The position numbers were made by a program, and so were the translations under genes. From contig NZ_CALHWC010000148.1 in the NCBI RefSeq assembly GCF_938036805.1, forward strand, positions 1-9,512: a stretch of DNA of 9,512 bases. The letters are read 5' to 3'. Below, piece after piece: positions 6,229-9,512 of this stretch. Source of the DNA: an uncultured Streptococcus sp. Lineage in GTDB: Bacteria > Bacillota > Bacilli > Lactobacillales > Streptococcaceae. Below the pieces are notes generated by a model, which saw only the letters and a list, made by a program, of their open reading frames with translations, was not told the DNA's origin and searched no databases. Within the stretch, counting starts at the first letter, position 1. Every line of letters begins with the position of its first letter.

Positions 6229-7624
6229 AATTTCTGCTGTAATAAATCTGATGTGGTTGAAGCTGATTTTCTAATAGTTCATCAACTGTCACCAAAGTAT
6301 AGCCGTTGTTCTTCAGATAGTCAAGAACGCTTGGCAGAGCATCGATGGACGTCTGATGGATATCGTGCATGAGGATAATAGATCCCGGCTGGGTCTTCAC
6401 GATCTCCTGCATAATAGCCTTTGTATTACGTGTTTTCCAATCGAGACTGTCCACGCTCCACATAATAAAGGACTGATCTACAGCATTTTGAACCGTAGAG
6501 TTGATGGCTCCGTAAGGCGGTCTTGTGATCATAGGTCGGATACCAGTCGCCTTATAAATGGCTTCCTGAGTGTCTAAGATTTCCTTTTTGGATTGATTCA
6601 GAGGTAATTTGGTCAAATCTGGATGGCTCCATGTATGGATGCCGAGCTGATGGCCTTCATCAAGGACACGTTTAGCCAGTTCTGGATTGGCAGCAACATT
6701 TTGTCCCACCATAAAGAAGGTTGCTTTAGCATTGTAGCGTTTCAGAATTTCCAAAGCCTGAGGAGTCGTCTTACCGTCGGGACCGTCGTCAAAGGTCAGG
6801 GCAACCATTTTCTCATGCCGCTTGGTTTCATACTGCTGGTAAGCCTCCAAATCAGCCCCCTGTAAATATTCCGAACGGATTAGGTCATAAAAACTAGATA
6901 GAGGCACTGTCACGCTCGACACACCGTTGATTTCTTTGGTCAGACGAATGGAAAATAAACTATCCTCGTAATGAAAATCCCACTGGCTCAGTTCTATTTC
7001 ACGGAGGGCGTTTAAAGCTGTTGTTTGCTGACTTTCCTCCACCTGTCTAAAGGTTAGCTGACTGGTCAACTCCTTCAGGAAAATTTCCTTGGCAGCTTCT
7101 GGATTTTGAAACAGCTTGTCCAAAGTCACCGCTGCCCCTTCTTGATTGATATAAGTCGAGGCTACTTCCCTCGCTTCTTCAGACTTGATGTCTCTTTTCG
7201 AGATACTGTAATCTTTACGGTGAATGATCACTTCCTTGGTATTGGCCAGAGTAGTAGACTTTTCTTCCGTGTAGTAAAAAGTCAAAGCAGTCAAGTTTTC
7301 CTTCTGCTTTTTGTCATCTGAAATGCTCTGACTATCCTGTAACATTTTATCTTTGACACTTTGAAGCGGCTGCCCATTCATAAGAGGGTAAAAAGCCGCC
7401 ACATAATGGCTGCCAATCCTACCAGCCTGCTTTTCGGCATTGTCAGCATGCTCTTGCTCTTCCTTGGCAATCACTTCTGTAACCTTTTTCTGGAATTCCC
7501 TTTCCTGAAACATTTCATAGATTCGCAGTCCGCCAAAAACAAGAAATCCTAAGAGAAGCAGATTCAGAAAACTGAGAATCAGTCTGTATTTTCGTCTACG
7601 CTTCCTTTTATGTTGTCTTTTCAT
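6227..7624 (-). CDS. pgdA: Membrane-anchored peptidoglycan N-acetylglucosamine deacetylase
   Basis: The protein removes acetyl groups from N-acetylglucosamine of peptidoglycan, which gives lysozyme resistance in streptococci. It has 465 residues: a basic cytoplasmic start (KRQHKRKRRRK), one membrane anchor at about 14-33, an extracellular linker and middle domain at about 40-265 as in pneumococcal PgdA, and a C-terminal CE4/NodB deacetylase domain. Catalytic motifs are complete: TFDDGPD (277-283; Asp279 base, Asp280 metal ligand), HTWSH (330-334, both His metal ligands), RPPYG (368-372), VDSLDW (391-396) and LMHDIH (418-423). The length is close to pneumococcal PgdA. The start ATG at 7622-7624 follows AGGGGA with a 7-nt spacer. 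It stands alone downstream of gloA, separated by a hairpin, and ends in the bidirectional terminator. Confidence 0.92.
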   Translation of the reverse strand: MKRQHKRKRRRKYRLILSFLNLLLLGFLVFGGLRIYEMFQEREFQKKVTEVIAKEEQEHADNAEKQAGRIGSHYVAAFYPLMNGQPLQSVKDKMLQDSQSISDDKKQKENLTALTFYYTEEKSTTLANTKEVIIHRKDYSISKRDIKSEEAREVASTYINQEGAAVTLDKLFQNPEAAKEIFLKELTSQLTFRQVEESQQTTALNALREIELSQWDFHYEDSLFSIRLTKEINGVSSVTVPLSSFYDLIRSEYLQGADLEAYQQYETKRHEKMVALTFDDGPDGKTTPQALEILKRYNAKATFFMVGQNVAANPELAKRVLDEGHQLGIHTWSHPDLTKLPLNQSKKEILDTQEAIYKATGIRPMITRPPYGAINSTVQNAVDQSFIMWSVDSLDWKTRNTKAIMQEIVKTQPGSIILMHDIHQTSIDALPSVLDYLKNNGYTLVTVDELLENQLQPHQIYYSRN

Positions 7625-7655
7625 TTATTATCCCCTAAGCTATTGTCATAAAATG

Positions 7656-7661
7656 ATTCTA
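7656..7661 (-). promoter_or_regulatory. Possible -10 element for the deacetylase gene
   Basis: The minus strand reads TAGAAT, one mismatch from TATAAT, about 32 nt before the start codon. The nearest -35-like hexamer, TTGTAA, is 19 nt upstream and lies inside the gloA terminator hairpin, so the promoter is weak on paper. Confidence 0.25.
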
Positions 7662-7666
7662 ATGTT

Positions 7667-7704
7667 AAAAAACTTGTATCTTACAAGTGCTAAAATACAA
7701 GTTT
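7667..7704 (-). terminator. Intrinsic terminator after gloA with two alternative left arms
   Basis: On the minus strand AAACTTGTAT (7695-7704) pairs with ATACAAGTTT (7670-7679) in a perfect 10-bp stem around a 15-nt loop, running into T6 (7667-7672). The loop contains another ACTTGTA (7682-7688) that can pair instead with TACAAGT (7672-7678) in a 7-bp stem with a 3-nt loop, also ending in the T-tract. Either form would terminate gloA transcripts. It lies 10 nt after the gloA stop codon. Confidence 0.7.
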
Positions 7705-7713
7705 CACCTATTT

Positions 7714-8100
7714 TTAAAGACTTTTTTCTCGAATCACTTCGACCTTGTAGCCATCAGGATCTTTGATGAAATAATAATTCGGTGGATTTCCAGGCAGCCC
7801 TTTTGGCTCAGTCACTTCATAGCCCTTAGCAGCATGTTCAGCGTGCAAGCCTTCCAAATCAGGCGTGCTAAGAGCAATATGAGCAAATCCATCCCCAATC
7901 ACATAAGGTCCGTGGTCATAATTATAGGTCAATTCAAGCTCATAATCATCTCCATCCAAACCGAGATAAACAATGGTAAAAGCGTGTTCTGGAAAGTCCT
8001 TGCGGCGCAATTCCTTAAAACCAAACGCGTCTTCATAAAAGGCAATTGAAGCCTCTAAATTTTCCACTCGTAAACAAGTATGCAACATTTTTGATGTCAT
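7714..8100 (-). CDS. gloA: Lactoylglutathione lyase (glyoxalase I, VOC family)
   Basis: Glyoxalase I isomerises the thiol hemiacetal of methylglyoxal to the lactoyl-thiol, a detoxification step in the cytoplasm. The 128-residue protein has the two beta-alpha-beta-beta-beta modules of the vicinal oxygen chelate fold, and the four metal ligands of the GloA type are visible: His7 (MLHTCLRV), Glu56 (YELELTYN), His74 (FAHIALST) and Glu121 (YKVEVI). The pattern DPDGYKVEVI at 114-123 is typical. The start ATG at 8098-8100 is preceded by GAGAGG with about 8 nt spacing; a second Met at residue 5 is less well placed. It has its own promoter and terminator, so it appears to be a single-gene unit between ciaH and the deacetylase gene. 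Confidence 0.93.
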   Translation of the reverse strand: MTSKMLHTCLRVENLEASIAFYEDAFGFKELRRKDFPEHAFTIVYLGLDGDDYELELTYNYDHGPYVIGDGFAHIALSTPDLEGLHAEHAAKGYEVTEPKGLPGNPPNYYFIKDPDGYKVEVIREKSL

Positions 8101-8128
8101 GGTTGTACCTCTCTCATTTCTTTCTTTT

Positions 8129-8157
8129 ATTATACCGCAAAAGCAGTCAAATTTGAA
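8129..8157 (-). promoter_or_regulatory. gloA promoter
   Basis: The minus strand has a perfect -10, TATAAT (8129-8134), 17 nt after TTCAAA (8152-8157), which matches TTGACA at four of six positions. A nearer TTGACT has only a 10-nt spacer and is not usable. The transcript would begin about 22 nt before the start codon, just upstream of the ribosome site. Confidence 0.6.
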
Positions 8158-8174
8158 ATAATATGAAAAATTTT

Positions 8175-9512
8175 TCAGCTTTTGCTGATTCGTTTTCTAA
8201 TATCTGACCTAAGGGGAACTTTGATTTCAAAAATAGTTCCACGCGGTTTGTTGTCTTTGACTGTGATGGTTCCTTTTAAGGCGTCCACGATTTGTTTCGC
8301 CAAGGATAGGCCAAGTCCAAAACCACCTTTTTGCCGAGTCCGAGCCTTATCCACCCGATAAAAACGATCGAAGACTTTTTTCTTGTCGTCGCCCGCAATC
8401 CCTGGACCATTGTCAGAAATCCGCAAGGTCAAGCTCCGATCATTGGCAGAGGCCACGAAATAGATCTCTCCATCTTCTTCCGTGTATTTGATAGCATTAT
8501 CAAAAAGGATAGTCATCACCTGCTTAAGCAAGACCTTGTCTGTTGTGATTGATTTTGAAACTAGATTTTTGAAATCAAAGACCTTATCGCTTTCCTCTGC
8601 AATAATGGCATAGTTAGAAAAAGCTGTTGTGAAGAAGTCTGGCGTGACCTCACCGTATTCTGGTTTGATACCGTCATCGCGCCGAGCTAGATTGAGTAAG
8701 TTGGTGGTCAACAGGCGCATATTTCGCACTTCCTCTAAACTAGACGCGATGCTCTCACTAGAATCCATAATCGTGGCCTCAGGCTTACGGAAGAGAGATT
8801 CCAGACGATTTTGCAGCACGGCCAAAGGCGTTCTCAATTCATGGCTGGCATTCTCAACAAAAGACTTCTGCTTTTGCATGCTATCCAAGAGAGGCTTGAC
8901 ACTCATCCGAGCCAGATAGATACTGGCAATCAAAGAGATACCCCAGAAACTAATCATGACAATGGCAATCAGCTTTTCATGCTTTTCGCTAGTCTGCTCC
9001 AGCTGGCTGATACTGGTCATGACAACTGCGTATTTGACATTTTCAATTTCATCATCTGGATCAATGTCGAACATATAGGCCCGATAACTCTCGACCTGTC
9101 CATAGCTATTAGTTAGTTGTATTTGCTTGATTTGATTAAGAAAGCGTTTGTTAAATTTAATCGCATCAAAGTTTAAAAAGCTATTTTTGGCTGATACATT
9201 CTGATAATCATCATTCAAAAGAATGGCTGAAGTATTGGCGCTAACATTGACCCTGCCCGGTTCCTCAATCTTGATATCATGAGCTTGCACAGACTCTGAA
9301 TCTTTGTGCTCTGGTTCTTGGTATTGCCGTCCCGTCGTCCGATAGGCTAGATTGGCTACCCAGGCGGGATTTTGACTGAGACTTTTGAGATTATCATCAA
9401 CGGTCGTGTAAAGGCTAGAGCGCATGACTTGGATAATAATGAGCGTCATGGCCGAGAAAATCAGGGTGAATACACCAAAATAGCGAATGAAATAAGAAAA
9501 ATCATCCGCATA
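8175..9512 (-). CDS. ciaH: Sensor histidine kinase CiaH (5' end outside window)
   Basis: CiaH is the membrane sensor kinase of the CiaRH two-component system, which in streptococci affects competence, beta-lactam tolerance, HtrA and cell-envelope stress responses. The frame is open to the right edge, giving 445 residues numbered here from the first visible codon (9510-9512). It begins YADDFSYFIR, then a first membrane segment (about 11-30), a long extracellular sensor region, a second membrane segment (about 181-201), a short HAMP-like joint, the H-box ASHELRTPLA with phosphorylated His224, N-box FDNAIKYTEE (337-346), G1 DNGPG (367-371), F-box FDRFYRVDKAR (381-391) and G2 GFGLGL (397-402). 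Only about ten N-terminal residues should be missing, judging from the pneumococcal protein as I recall it. The extracellular part differs strongly from that protein while the kinase core is conserved. ciaR would lie beyond the right edge. No clear intrinsic terminator follows. Confidence 0.95.
   Translation of the reverse strand, partial: YADDFSYFIRYFGVFTLIFSAMTLIIIQVMRSSLYTTVDDNLKSLSQNPAWVANLAYRTTGRQYQEPEHKDSESVQAHDIKIEEPGRVNVSANTSAILLNDDYQNVSAKNSFLNFDAIKFNKRFLNQIKQIQLTNSYGQVESYRAYMFDIDPDDEIENVKYAVVMTSISQLEQTSEKHEKLIAIVMISFWGISLIASIYLARMSVKPLLDSMQKQKSFVENASHELRTPLAVLQNRLESLFRKPEATIMDSSESIASSLEEVRNMRLLTTNLLNLARRDDGIKPEYGEVTPDFFTTAFSNYAIIAEESDKVFDFKNLVSKSITTDKVLLKQVMTILFDNAIKYTEEDGEIYFVASANDRSLTLRISDNGPGIAGDDKKKVFDRFYRVDKARTRQKGGFGLGLSLAKQIVDALKGTITVKDNKPRGTIFEIKVPLRSDIRKRISKS

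Noticed and set aside
7687..8049. Plus-strand frame of 120 codons opposite gloA
   Set aside because: It is fully antisense to gloA, whose metal ligands and fold motifs are intact; a shadow frame.
1..9512. tRNA or rRNA genes, CRISPR repeats, IS elements, BOX/RUP-type repeats and CiaR direct-repeat sites (TTTAAG-N5-TTTAAG)
   Set aside because: I looked for these by eye on both strands and saw none.

Overview
The window looks like chromosomal DNA of a Streptococcus, probably from the mitis/sanguinis group. The right edge carries most of ciaH, whose membrane segment, H-box and C-terminal half closely resemble the pneumococcal sensor kinase as I recall it. The udk, gloA, pgdA-type deacetylase and YfmL-like helicase genes are also typical of streptococci. 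I ran no database search; species level is a guess.

Layout. (1) Positions 1-2576, minus strand, visibly more AT-rich than the rest: an accessory block. It has three consecutive small polytopic membrane protein genes (225, 221 and 184 codons). They are followed, left of 535, by gene debris: a start-less stub opening with an LLPIG motif like DUF4176 proteins, joined out of frame to a long 5'-truncated reading frame that resembles the mature part of TipC-type immunity proteins. The 221-codon protein looks like DUF443, the family of the staphylococcal immunity protein TsaI. Together these suggest an orphan immunity cassette linked to type VII secretion (LXG/TspA-type toxins), partly decayed. No toxin gene is visible. 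(2) Positions 2634-3978, minus strand: a YoaK/DUF1275 membrane protein and uridine kinase udk, probably the core-genome border of the block. (3) Positions 4024-6144, plus strand: a Gfo/Idh/MocA oxidoreductase and a minimal DEAD-box-type helicase overlapping by 8 nt, read from an extended -10 promoter and ending at a strong bidirectional terminator. (4) Positions 6227-9512, minus strand: ciaH (5' end outside the window), gloA, and a membrane-anchored PgdA-type peptidoglycan N-acetylglucosamine deacetylase.

How the genes relate. The right part combines cell-envelope sensing and modification (CiaH, PgdA) with methylglyoxal detoxification (GloA). The middle part is housekeeping: pyrimidine salvage, a sugar-type dehydrogenase of unknown substrate and probable ribosome/RNA maintenance. 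The left block is the accessory region and the best candidate for something under-described: a tandem array of different multi-pass membrane proteins, two of which share an architecture, standing next to a deletion scar of T7SS-associated genes. No RNA genes, insertion sequences or CRISPR arrays were recognised, and there is no stretch over 300 bases without a gene or gene remnant.
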